Shown: positions 9,501 through 16,655 of the stretch, piece by piece | How the letters are laid out: the number at the start of each line of letters is the position of its first letter | How positions within the stretch are numbered: the stretch's first letter is position 1 | Source of the DNA: Flexilinea flocculi | GTDB taxonomy: Bacteria > Chloroflexota > Anaerolineae > Anaerolineales > Anaerolineaceae | NCBI RefSeq assembly: GCF_001192795.1 | Contig: NZ_DF968180.1 | Span: 1 to 64,000 of the forward strand | Reading direction: 5' to 3' | Length of the DNA stretch: 64,000 bases | The notes under the pieces: generated by a model | Databases searched by the model: none | Seen by the model: the letters and a program-made list of their open reading frames with translations, nothing else | Told to the model about the DNA's origin: nothing | Program-made: the position numbers and the translations under genes

Positions 9501-9677
9501 GGAAAAATTTGGAGAAGGGTCTATGCCTTCTTCTGTGCCATGTTCTAAAAAATGGAGAACTGGATTTTGATCCGAATTGTATAAATATTTGTCTTGGTAC
9601 CATTTTTCATCAAATAGATTTGAGTTTTTAATTGCTTTAATATTTCTTTTACTATATATTTGAAGACCAAAATTCAT
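6555..9677 (-). CDS. Composite glycosyltransferase: two DUF4422 domains plus a GT8 domain
   Basis: This 1040-residue protein is built from four parts. Residues about 20-95 hold a motif seen as a tail on surface-glycan transferases (FDEKWYQDKY, LLHYELYGKSEGRE). Residues about 125-385 and 400-655 are two related DUF4422 domains, each starting DIKIFV and containing CELT.Q.WAWKN..ADYYG. The last part, from about 680, is a family-8 glycosyltransferase with the metal-binding DCD in AIYLDCDIVINTDI. No signal peptide is seen, so it should act in the cytoplasm. It probably adds two or three sugars to the growing surface glycan. ATG start with AAGGGA upstream. The DNA is noticeably AT-rich. The donor and acceptor are unknown. 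Confidence 0.85.
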   Translation of the reverse strand: MNFGLQIYSKRNIKAIKNSNLFDEKWYQDKYLYNSDQNPVLHFLEHGTEEGIDPSPNFSTKEYYLKNPDVKSLGMNALLHYELYGKSEGRELIQYSRLLKHTSYISINKDSKPYEKKESDKKTDIKIFVACKTESYVPENPLLFPIQTGTTLAEHRFKSMLHDDEGENISKKNESFCELTAQFWAWKNVSADYYGFFHNRRYLSFNNQLLYERKNVGIEFNSIDSYAIRSLKLFEEQMRSLIESYDIIVPKPFDWISSKELGINRTVERQYELCPEHHIDDLKCALDILKRLHPEYSSAANRYMNSSKGYYLNMYIMRKNIFFEYCEWLFPILEELYKTLDLSNRTEYSKRAIGFVAERFFGVFLTDLIEKKTEIRIHELQNSYFKSVSPPETNRPDYKKSDIKIFVSHRIDLESEIIDNPLYYPVRCGAVFDNKESEIPGDNTLENISEKRDTFCELTVQYWAWKNAEADYYGLCHYRRFQSFADKQFEETDIYKHVVEQQIDPEFIYRHNLNETAMRKVIEKYDVISLVPMDLNDLEKGLTVYKSLENNAYVYNMMGVDLFIKIFKETYPEYSEDIDEYFNGHIWRAFNCYILKKELFFDYSERLFNVLFQLEKKLDISKFNQEQKRLAGYMGECMFAIYYNHLQKLGKYRTKELQLVKVEHPQKRMHFKPAFQENNIAVVMASSDAYVPFLTVLLQSIIENMSPKNNYDFIIVSDGICDRNKDYLQRFIFSNRNLSIRFANAYNYIGGQNLYTRMHVTPTTYVRLAVPDILIGYKKAIYLDCDIVINTDIADLYNIDIEGYMIAAARDSVMAGWCNMPGHEQNKYNKEILGLKREFEYFNAGVLLINIDEFKARYTTDELFEIASSENWKWFDQDVLNMICEGKVKLLDQSWNFMAHLYDLPYQLSEFFAPITIYKDYLEARKAPKAIHYAGRFIPCFEPHVDLAHYFWHYARQTIYYEVILSAMIDNKLGSPHNSIDVHKGVDVVTPRKIADKILPIGTRRREFLKKILPKDSHRWNLCKQVYYIIFHPKYWLQNQ

Positions 9678-9987
9678 ACCAATTTCCCTTATAAATTTAT
9701 TTTTTATTCAAAACATATTATAAATAATAAACGACTGTAACTATTATACTTTTTGATGCCCTTTACAATTTATCCCCATCTTTACCAACAATTTTGTACA
9801 CATTTGTACACAGAAGTATATATATTATAAAAGCAATTAGTGCCTTGGTTATATAAAAAATGGCATATAAAAAATGGTATTTATTTATTTATTTATTTCA
9901 GTAAAGTTGTTCCAATAGATGTGTAAAATTCAGATTAAAAACAAATTTCCCACTGAGAAAAATAAAGATTGAAATGAACAACAAAAA
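9678..9987. promoter_or_regulatory. AT-rich spacer with direct repeats; likely promoter region of the 1040-residue glycosyltransferase gene
   Basis: No gene is seen here. The stretch contains two copies of TTGTACACA one base apart (9794-9802, 9804-9812), which puts them one helical turn apart. It also has two copies of ATATAAAAAATGG (9851-9863, 9865-9877) followed by a TTTA run. On the minus strand several TATAAT-like hexamers precede the glycosyltransferase gene. The TGTACA-centred pair looks like a repressor or activator site, but no specific regulator can be named. Confidence 0.4.
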
Positions 9988-10872
9988 TTATTGTAGGCAC
10001 AAACGAAGTTGATTTTCCCAATGTGTAACAGAAGTATTAAATGATTTCACAATTCTGTCACAATTAAGCACTGAAAAAGGTGGACGTAACGCGGGGGTAT
10101 AAAATTCTATTGTTTTAGCAGTTAATATTTCATTAATAATAAAATTCTCGTTTTGTGGAAAAAAATCAAGAATTCTTTTTGCCCAATCATACCGGCTGGC
10201 TTCTCCGCCGCTTGTCAGATGGTAAATCCCATTTCTTTCTGCAAACCAATTATACAATGGCTTTTCGGCGATTATGGCTTGGGAAAGGATTGCAGCGGTT
10301 GCTTCCGCGACAAAACGAGCCCAGGTTGGATTTCCAATCTGATCATCCACGATCCGGATCGTTTCATACTTCTTTGCCCATTCCAGAAATTTTGTAACAA
10401 AACTGTTCCCGCGCATCGAATAAAGCCAGGCGAGCCGGAAAATCAGAGCAGAACCAGTTTCTTGTTGGATTGACTGCTCCCCTCTCCATTTGCTGAGCCC
10501 ATAGACATTGATCGGGTTCGGCTGGTCAGTTTCCACATAAGGAGTCTTCTTTGTTCCATCGAAGACAAAATCTGTCGAATAATGGATCAGCGGGATTTTT
10601 TTGGATGCACAGGCTGCTGCCAGCCAGCCAGGCCCATCCGCGTTGATCGCCATGGCTTTTTCCTTCTCGGTTTCGGCCAAATCAACGTTGGTATAGGCAC
10701 TCGCGTTGATTACAATATCCGGAGCAACTGCTTTGACCGTATCTGCTATCTGTGTTTTGTCGGAGATATCAAATTGGGGATAGTCAACCGAAACCACTTC
10801 ACCAACTGGCATCAAGGTACGGATCAGTTCCCAGGCTAATTGTCCTTTTTCACCTATCAATAAGATTTTCAA
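9988..10872 (-). CDS. rfbD: dTDP-4-dehydrorhamnose reductase
   Basis: This is the last enzyme of dTDP-L-rhamnose synthesis; it reduces dTDP-4-dehydro-L-rhamnose with NAD(P)H. The N-terminus is the expected KILLIGEKGQLAWEL, followed by NASAYTNVDLAE, STDFVFDG and the catalytic YGLSK (YxxxK). Length is about 295 residues, normal for RmlD. No ATG fits. The start chosen is the TTG at 10872, behind AAAAGG supplied by the end of rfbA. An upstream TTG at 10890, overlapping rfbA, is possible. It is the fourth gene of the rhamnose operon. Confidence 0.92.
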   Translation of the reverse strand: MKILLIGEKGQLAWELIRTLMPVGEVVSVDYPQFDISDKTQIADTVKAVAPDIVINASAYTNVDLAETEKEKAMAINADGPGWLAAACASKKIPLIHYSTDFVFDGTKKTPYVETDQPNPINVYGLSKWRGEQSIQQETGSALIFRLAWLYSMRGNSFVTKFLEWAKKYETIRIVDDQIGNPTWARFVAEATAAILSQAIIAEKPLYNWFAERNGIYHLTSGGEASRYDWAKRILDFFPQNENFIINEILTAKTIEFYTPALRPPFSVLNCDRIVKSFNTSVTHWENQLRLCLQ

Positions 10873-10876
10873 TGAA

Positions 10877-11743
10877 CTAACCTTTTGCAATTATTTCTAA
10901 ATATTTCTGCATGGAGGGGTCGCCTGCTTCTTTTGACAGCAGCAGCAGTTGTTCCCGATCGATATAACCCATCCGAAATGCAATCTCTTCCGGGCAGCTT
11001 ATCCGCATCCCCTGTCGGGTTTGGATTGCCTGAATAAACATTGCAGCCTGAATCAGGCTTTCGTGGGTCCCGGCATCCAGCCAGGCTATACCTCTTCGAA
11101 GAACCTGGACTTTCAATTCGCCGTTGTTTAAGTAAATGCGGTTCAGATCTGTAATTTCCAGTTCACCGCGTTTCGAAGGCTTCAAATTACAGGCGTATTC
11201 TGTGACCCAATGGTCGTAAAAATAGATTCCGGGAACAGCATAATTAGATTTGGGGTTCTTCGGTTTTTCTTCGAGACTGATCGCATTCCCTTCTTCATCA
11301 AAAGAGACAACGCCATATCTTTCCGGATCCGAAACTTCATAGGCGAAGACGACTGCCCCTTTTTCCAAGGATGCCGCGGTACGGAGTTTTGAAGGAATGT
11401 CTTGCCCGTAAAAAATATTGTCTCCCAAAACTAAACAGGCAGATTCACCGGACAGGAAATCTTTCCCGATGATAAAAGCCTGAGCCAGCCCCTCCGGTTT
11501 GGGTTGTTCGGCGTAAGCGAAAGAAATTCCCCATTGACTGCCGTCCGATAAAAGCCGTTTGTAGAGGGGTAAGTCATCAGGTGTGCTGATCACTAAGATT
11601 TCCCGGATTCCAGCCAGCATCAGCATGGAAAGCGGATAATAGATCATTGGTTTGTCGTACACCGGAAGCAATTGTTTGCTGATGACACGCGTCAGGGGGT
11701 AGAGGCGGGTGCCTTTCCCGCCGGCCAGGATAATGCCTTTCAT
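10877..11743 (-). CDS. rfbA: Glucose-1-phosphate thymidylyltransferase
   Basis: This enzyme makes dTDP-glucose from dTTP and glucose-1-phosphate, the entry step to dTDP-L-rhamnose. The N-terminal [13 protein letters not shown] signature, [12 protein letters not shown], and [10 protein letters not shown] with a metal-binding Asp are all in place. Length is 288 residues, as usual for RmlA. The ATG start has a GGGAGG-type site upstream. It lies 40 bases after rfbB and just before rfbD. Confidence 0.95.
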   Translation of the reverse strand: MKGIILAGGKGTRLYPLTRVISKQLLPVYDKPMIYYPLSMLMLAGIREILVISTPDDLPLYKRLLSDGSQWGISFAYAEQPKPEGLAQAFIIGKDFLSGESACLVLGDNIFYGQDIPSKLRTAASLEKGAVVFAYEVSDPERYGVVSFDEEGNAISLEEKPKNPKSNYAVPGIYFYDHWVTEYACNLKPSKRGELEITDLNRIYLNNGELKVQVLRRGIAWLDAGTHESLIQAAMFIQAIQTRQGMRISCPEEIAFRMGYIDREQLLLLSKEAGDPSMQKYLEIIAKG

Positions 11744-11783
11744 AGGTTGTTTTTTCCTCCCAATATTTCAAATCGCTGCCGGA

Positions 11784-12845
11784 TCAGCGCTGCTGATAAT
11801 TCTGCTCCAGCCAGGCGTTAAATTCTTCTTTCTGCATCACGGATTGCAGCCAGGCGGTGTTGGACAAGTACCAGTCGATGGTTTCGCTTAGTCCCTGCTG
11901 CAGGTTGTGCTTCGGTTTCCAGCCCAGCTCCTGTTCAATTTTGGCGGTGTCGATGTCATAACGGAAATCATGCCCCGGCCGGTCGGTCACGAAGCGGATC
12001 AGGCTTTGATGCGGCTGCCCGTTCGCCAGCGGCAGTTTTTGATCCAGCAGATCGCAGATCGTGCGCACAATTTCCAGATTGGAGGGCTGGTTGTCCCCGC
12101 CGATGCAGTACGTTTCGCCGTCCCTGCCCTGTTTCAGGATGCGCAGGATGGCTTCGCAATGATCTTCGACGTGCAGCCAGTCGCGCACCTGGGCGCCCTG
12201 TCCGTATACCGGCAGCGGTTTTTGCATCATGCCGTTCAGGATCATCAGCGGGATCAGCTTTTCGGGGAACTGGTAGGGTCCGTAGTTGTTGCTGCAGTTG
12301 CTGATGGTAACCGGCAGGTGATACGTGGTGCCATAGGCTCTGACCAGATGGTCGCTGGAAGCTTTGGATGCGGAATAAGGGGAGTGCGGGTCATACGCTG
12401 TTTTTTCGGAAAATGGGGCATCCCCGGGTTGCAGCGCGCCGAAAACCTCATCGGTGGAAACGTGATGAAAGCGGAAGGGTCCGCTTTTCTCCGCCCAGGC
12501 GTTGCGGGCGGCCTCCAGCAGGGTGAAGGTCCCGACGATGTTGGTTTCGATGAAGGGCATCGGTCCGGAGATGGAGCGGTCGACGTGCGATTCGGCTGCA
12601 AAGTGGACGATCGTATCGATGGCTTCTTCGGCAAGGATCGCATTGACCAGCGGCCGGTCACAGATGTTTCCGTGGATGAAGCGGTGTTGCTGCGGGTTGG
12701 GGAGATTTTCGAGATTTTCCAGCCTGCCGGCGTAGGTCAGAAGATCCAGCGTCACGACGCGGACTTCCGGTTCACTGGCCAGCAGATGGCGCACAAAGTT
12801 GGATCCGATGAATCCGGCGCCGCCGGTTACCAATACATGTTTCAT
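11784..12845 (-). CDS. rfbB: dTDP-glucose 4,6-dehydratase
   Basis: This enzyme converts dTDP-glucose to dTDP-4-dehydro-6-deoxyglucose. It is an extended SDR with TGGAGFIGSNF at the N-terminus, HFAAESHVDRSI, a VSTDEVFGAL active-site loop and the YSASK catalytic pair. Length is 353 residues. The ATG overlaps the rfbC stop (ATGA), so the two are translationally coupled. The stretch is clearly more GC-rich than the CDP-sugar half of the locus. A long antisense open frame over this gene (11907-12983) is a by-product of that composition. Confidence 0.95.
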   Translation of the reverse strand: MKHVLVTGGAGFIGSNFVRHLLASEPEVRVVTLDLLTYAGRLENLENLPNPQQHRFIHGNICDRPLVNAILAEEAIDTIVHFAAESHVDRSISGPMPFIETNIVGTFTLLEAARNAWAEKSGPFRFHHVSTDEVFGALQPGDAPFSEKTAYDPHSPYSASKASSDHLVRAYGTTYHLPVTISNCSNNYGPYQFPEKLIPLMILNGMMQKPLPVYGQGAQVRDWLHVEDHCEAILRILKQGRDGETYCIGGDNQPSNLEIVRTICDLLDQKLPLANGQPHQSLIRFVTDRPGHDFRYDIDTAKIEQELGWKPKHNLQQGLSETIDWYLSNTAWLQSVMQKEEFNAWLEQNYQQR

Positions 12846-13387
12846 GCAAATACCTCCGCGTTTTGGAAAACTGCGCCATGGGCGTCTTTGGTGGAAAGAA
12901 TGGGAGTCTGCCCCTGCAGCGGCCAGTCAATATGGATCTGCGGATCATCCCAGCGGATGGATCGTTCATATTGCGGCGCATAAAAATCGGTCGCTTTGTA
13001 AACGAATTCAGCGACGTCGCTGAGCACCAGAAAACCGTGCGCAAATCCCGGCGGGATCCACAGCATATTGAAATTTTCGGCGCTCAACACAGCTCCAGCC
13101 CATTTACCGAAAGTGGGGGAACTGCTGCGCAGATCGACCGCGACATCAAACACTTCGCCAACAATGACGCGGATCAGTTTGCCCTGCGGCTGTCGGATCT
13201 GATAATGCAGTCCACGCAGTACATTTTTGATGGAGCGCGAATGGTTGTCTTGCACGAAATCGGCCTGGATGCCGGCATCGGCAAAAACCTGCTGCTGCCA
13301 GCTTTCGAAGAAGAATCCGCGTTCATCGCGAAAAACTTGCGGGGTGATGAGGATAATTTCAGGAATGGATAATGGAGAAAATATCAT
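12842..13387 (-). CDS. rfbC: dTDP-4-dehydrorhamnose 3,5-epimerase
   Basis: This is the first gene of the rhamnose operon as transcribed (rfbC-rfbB-rfbA-rfbD). The cupin epimerase of 181 residues carries RGFFFESW, the catalytic His in RGLHYQ, VFDVAVDLRSSSPTF and IPPGFAHGFLVL. It epimerises C3 and C5 of dTDP-4-dehydro-6-deoxyglucose. The start is the ATG at 13387; the ribosome site is weak. The upstream spacer is AT-rich, carries the operon's likely promoter, and contains one copy of the palindromic element family. Confidence 0.94.
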   Translation of the reverse strand: MIFSPLSIPEIILITPQVFRDERGFFFESWQQQVFADAGIQADFVQDNHSRSIKNVLRGLHYQIRQPQGKLIRVIVGEVFDVAVDLRSSSPTFGKWAGAVLSAENFNMLWIPPGFAHGFLVLSDVAEFVYKATDFYAPQYERSIRWDDPQIHIDWPLQGQTPILSTKDAHGAVFQNAEVFA

Positions 13388-13756
13388 AAAAATTCCACTT
13401 ACCTGTTTCTTTCAATGTAATATTTTTTATTTTACCATACAACCAAGTAGAAAATATGCAATATTATACGAATCATTGAGCTTACTCTTGATTGCAAGGA
13501 TCGCTTTATAGTATTAAAAAAAATTCGTTTTTTGAAAAATGATACTACACAGCAATTTGAAATATCGGCATGCTTTTCAAATAAAGAGAGAAAGCTTGTT
13601 GTTGTGTCGTTTTTGTGTTTCACGCAAAAACGACACAACAACAATTATTTCTTTACATATTTGGTATTTCTGGAATCTGAAGCAATAAATATGACATTAA
13701 TAACTTAGAATTATTAAAAGATTTTATCACATGCGAAATTGGAGAAGACGTTGCCA
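13388..13756. other. Intergenic region between divergent glycan genes
   Basis: No gene is seen. It separates the leftward rhamnose operon from the rightward glycosyltransferase pair, so promoters for both should lie here. The middle is occupied by one copy of the palindromic element family (outer arm CAGCAATTTGAAATAT near 13552, hairpin 13597-13645). A TATAAT (minus strand, about 13468) is the best candidate -10 for the rhamnose operon, but its -35 is poor. Confidence 0.5.
13597..13645. repeat. Palindromic element, copy 1 (hairpin core)
   Basis: The arms TTGTTGTTGTGTCG... and ...CGACACAACAACAA pair over about 20 bases around a TGTTTCACG loop. The outer arms are CAGCAATTTGAAATAT on the left and a decayed CATATTTGG...TTTCTG on the right. 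It is one of at least a dozen copies in the window. Confidence 0.85.
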
Positions 13757-14233
13757 ATGGAGATCTCTCTTTATGATCTGGTCAAAGAGAATGCAGAAAA
13801 AAAGGGCATTTCGATTCGGTTTTCATTGCAGTTGCTGCAGTATATTTCGCAAGAGAACCCCTTCAAGACGGATGTTCTACGACTGTTGGAAGCGGATCAA
13901 GCGGAGACTTTTTTTGAGATGACCTCGTTTGCTTTAAAGAATGAACTTACTGCGCAGAAGATTCCATTCATGTTGAGCATGATCATTATCTTCAAAGGAT
14001 ATCCTGCTTTTCAGAAAGCCGTCATTAAATCCTTTTGTCACTCAAAAGTGTATCGTTATCATTGTAATCCGCTTGAAAATAATCTTTACGCTGACCACAG
14101 AGGAAAAATCATTACTTCCTTTCGGAGCAGACAAAATATCAAAGAACAGATTCGAAAAAAAATGTATCGCTCTTTTCAGAGTGCTCCGGGCTGGATGAAG
14201 CGTTTTTTGCGGATGATTTGGAAACGGATTTAA
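13757..14233 (+). CDS. Hypothetical protein of the glycan locus
   Basis: This is an unrecognised cytoplasmic protein of 158 residues with no signal peptide or membrane segment. The C-terminal quarter is strongly basic (GKIITSFRSRQNIKEQIRKK and after). The start chosen is the ATG at 13757 with GGAG twelve bases upstream; a TTG at 13739 is possible. It ends 14 bases before the GT4 glycosyltransferase gene and is probably co-transcribed with it. It may therefore work with that enzyme, but no function can be read from the sequence. Confidence 0.6.
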   Translation: MEISLYDLVKENAEKKGISIRFSLQLLQYISQENPFKTDVLRLLEADQAETFFEMTSFALKNELTAQKIPFMLSMIIIFKGYPAFQKAVIKSFCHSKVYRYHCNPLENNLYADHRGKIITSFRSRQNIKEQIRKKMYRSFQSAPGWMKRFLRMIWKRI

Positions 14234-14246
14234 AGGATTGATTCTT

Positions 14247-16637
14247 ATGAAAATCTATCTTGATCTGACTAATTTGATGCAGCAAGAATTTATTTCGGGT
14301 ATACAGCGGGTAGTCCGTGAACTAACTGTTCGTCTGATACAACAAGCAAGAAACTTAAATTATGAGATAGTTCTTTTAAGTTATCATGAGGCATCAGGAA
14401 AGTATCTGATCCTCGATACAGAGAAAGTAGCTGACTTTTTTAAAGGAATCCCGGGTGAAAAAAGAGACTGTTATTCACAAGACTGCCTTTCTGTTTTTGA
14501 TTTTGAAGGTGGATCAGTTTTTTTTGAATTGGATGCGGTTTGGATGAATCCTGTGCGGCGTTCTTTCCTATACCCGTTATTGAAAAACCATAATGTTCGT
14601 ATCATCACCTTTTTCCATGATCTGATTCCAATTACCCATCCGCATTTCTTTCATTCAATCGGGATCATAAATTTCATGAATTTTCTGGAAGCAAATCTTC
14701 GCTGGGCAGACACATTTCTTGTCAGCACATCCAGTACGGCTGCTGAATTACAGATGATTCAGCAACGTCTCGGTTTTGAGCAACAGACGATTTCAGTTCT
14801 GCCACTTGGATTCAATTTTCATCAGGTTGATATACCTACCTCTGAAATTTCTGATTCTGTAAAAAAAATCAAAGAGTCCGGTCCGTATATTCTGTGTGTC
14901 GGGACGATAGAAATTCGAAAAAATCATCAGGTTATTCTGGATGCTTTTGATAAAAGGTTGCATCAGGATGGATTTCAGCTCGTTTTTGCCGGTCGCAATG
15001 GGTGGATGGCAGATGAATTGATGTCCCGGATCATGCGACATCCGCTGCGAGGGAAAGGTTTTTATTTTCTTGAAAATCTCGATGATACTTCCATGGATGA
15101 ATTATACAGAAATGCATTCCTGACTGTCTCAGCATCATTTGTCGAAGGTTTTGGTCTGACGCTGATCGAATCTCTGATGCGTGGTACGCCGGTCATTGCC
15201 TCAAATATTCCCGTTTTCAGAGAAATTGGCGGGGAATTTTGCGATTATTTTGATCCATTACAGACCAATGACCTGATTCAAAAAATCGAGCGCTACCTTC
15301 ATGATCCTCTGCAATATGCCGAGAAAAAAGCTTCATTGTCGGAATACAAACCATTGACCTGGGATGACTCGGCTGATGCTTTCGCAGAAGTTTTGTTTGC
15401 AGAAAAGAATAAGAAAAGCCTTTGCCAACCTTTAAAACAGATTATGATCCGTTCAGAACGAACAGACCTTCTGATTGAGACGCTCCGTTATTTGGAACAT
15501 TTTCTTCCATTTATAACCGAAGCAGTCATTATTACATCTTCCATCAATCCGGAAAATTTTTCTCTGCATTGTAAAACTCGTCTGAAACTGATCTGGATTC
15601 TATTGGATGAAGCTGGTTTACAGTCACCTGTAAGCGAAAAACCATTTTGGTGGATTGCGGATGATCGCATTGATCCGGTATTCCTCCTGAGTGAAGATAA
15701 TTACCGGCCGTTATTTCCTCTCTCCGAAGATTACTTTATTGAGAACGGAACGTTTAAAGTGTATTTCTGCGGCGATTTCTTCGCGTTGGACTTTCTGTCA
15801 GAAAGCCATTTTTTTACTGCTGAAGAGAGAAAAACAACTGATTTTTTGAAGGAACATCATTTTCCACTCCTGAATTATGATTCCTGCATGCCACAGGTTA
15901 TCAGCAAGAATTGTTTCATGAAAATGATTCAGGAATATCCAGAGATCTGCAAGGGAGATCTTGATATTCGAAGCATCTACTTTAATATTACGGTACATAC
16001 CAATCCAGATATATATATACCGCTGCCTTATCAGACGATGAATCGAGAGTTTGGGCCGTTAAGTGGAGAGTCATTTGTTCAACCAAAACGCTTCCAGTTT
16101 GAAAATTACGATGCTGCTTTATATGAAGCGGGACAGCCATTGTTTAACTTTTCTCAGGGCTGGCATGATGACACTCTACTCGAAAATATTAATAAAATTC
16201 AACATTATGAACGGGATTATCAAAAAAGATGGTCGGCAGCCATCGCTGAAAATGTTTTTTCTCAGATCTATGCGTGCCAATATCGGGAATTGCCTTCTTT
16301 TGTGATCGAATGTTGTCCCAATAAATTGTCATTCAGCATCCCCAGCCATTATCAATTCGTTCATGGAGCAGATAAACAAATTGATGTCCGCCTGGTTTGG
16401 CGAAAATTTCCAAAAGAAACCTTAAAAGGTTTTTCATTAAAATGGGAGCTTCGCTCAACCGAAAATGATCTTGTTTTTGAGGATCATGAAGATGTTTTCT
16501 TTGGACAAGCGGTAGTGACGCTCGGTGTCAACGTGCAAGCGGGTGAATCGGAACTGTTTTTCACTATTTCCGGGAATTTCTCCAAAACAGGAAAAATTTT
16601 TTCAAAAACAATTCCTGTTCAAATCCTTTTTTTATAA
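14247..16637 (+). CDS. Multidomain glycosyltransferase (GT4 plus unknown domains)
   Basis: Residues 1 to about 385 form a family-4 retaining glycosyltransferase. It has the donor-binding segment ILCVGTIEIRKNHQ and the EGFGLTLIE motif (E-x7-E, near residue 298). Residues about 395-660 form a second domain that is not confidently recognised. It contains WWIADDRIDP, an FCGDFF turn and SCMPQVISKNCF, loosely reminiscent of Stealth-type sugar-phosphate transferases. The last 110 residues look like a beta-sandwich. Total 796 residues from the ATG at 14247, which has AAAGGA nine bases upstream. It should act at the inner face of the membrane on the glycan made by this locus. Confidence 0.8.
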   Translation: MKIYLDLTNLMQQEFISGIQRVVRELTVRLIQQARNLNYEIVLLSYHEASGKYLILDTEKVADFFKGIPGEKRDCYSQDCLSVFDFEGGSVFFELDAVWMNPVRRSFLYPLLKNHNVRIITFFHDLIPITHPHFFHSIGIINFMNFLEANLRWADTFLVSTSSTAAELQMIQQRLGFEQQTISVLPLGFNFHQVDIPTSEISDSVKKIKESGPYILCVGTIEIRKNHQVILDAFDKRLHQDGFQLVFAGRNGWMADELMSRIMRHPLRGKGFYFLENLDDTSMDELYRNAFLTVSASFVEGFGLTLIESLMRGTPVIASNIPVFREIGGEFCDYFDPLQTNDLIQKIERYLHDPLQYAEKKASLSEYKPLTWDDSADAFAEVLFAEKNKKSLCQPLKQIMIRSERTDLLIETLRYLEHFLPFITEAVIITSSINPENFSLHCKTRLKLIWILLDEAGLQSPVSEKPFWWIADDRIDPVFLLSEDNYRPLFPLSEDYFIENGTFKVYFCGDFFALDFLSESHFFTAEERKTTDFLKEHHFPLLNYDSCMPQVISKNCFMKMIQEYPEICKGDLDIRSIYFNITVHTNPDIYIPLPYQTMNREFGPLSGESFVQPKRFQFENYDAALYEAGQPLFNFSQGWHDDTLLENINKIQHYERDYQKRWSAAIAENVFSQIYACQYRELPSFVIECCPNKLSFSIPSHYQFVHGADKQIDVRLVWRKFPKETLKGFSLKWELRSTENDLVFEDHEDVFFGQAVVTLGVNVQAGESELFFTISGNFSKTGKIFSKTIPVQILFL

Positions 16638-16655
16638 TTCGATCGAAAAATGAAA

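Noticed and set aside
9891-9900. TTTA tandem tract as a phase-variation switch
   Set aside because: It lies about 220 bases from the nearest start codon and outside any -10/-35 spacer that could be identified, and the tract is short.
11907-12983. 358-codon open frame on the plus strand opposite rfbB
   Set aside because: It is antisense to a clear rfbB/rfbC pair in GC-rich DNA; the residue string is low-complexity and matches nothing.
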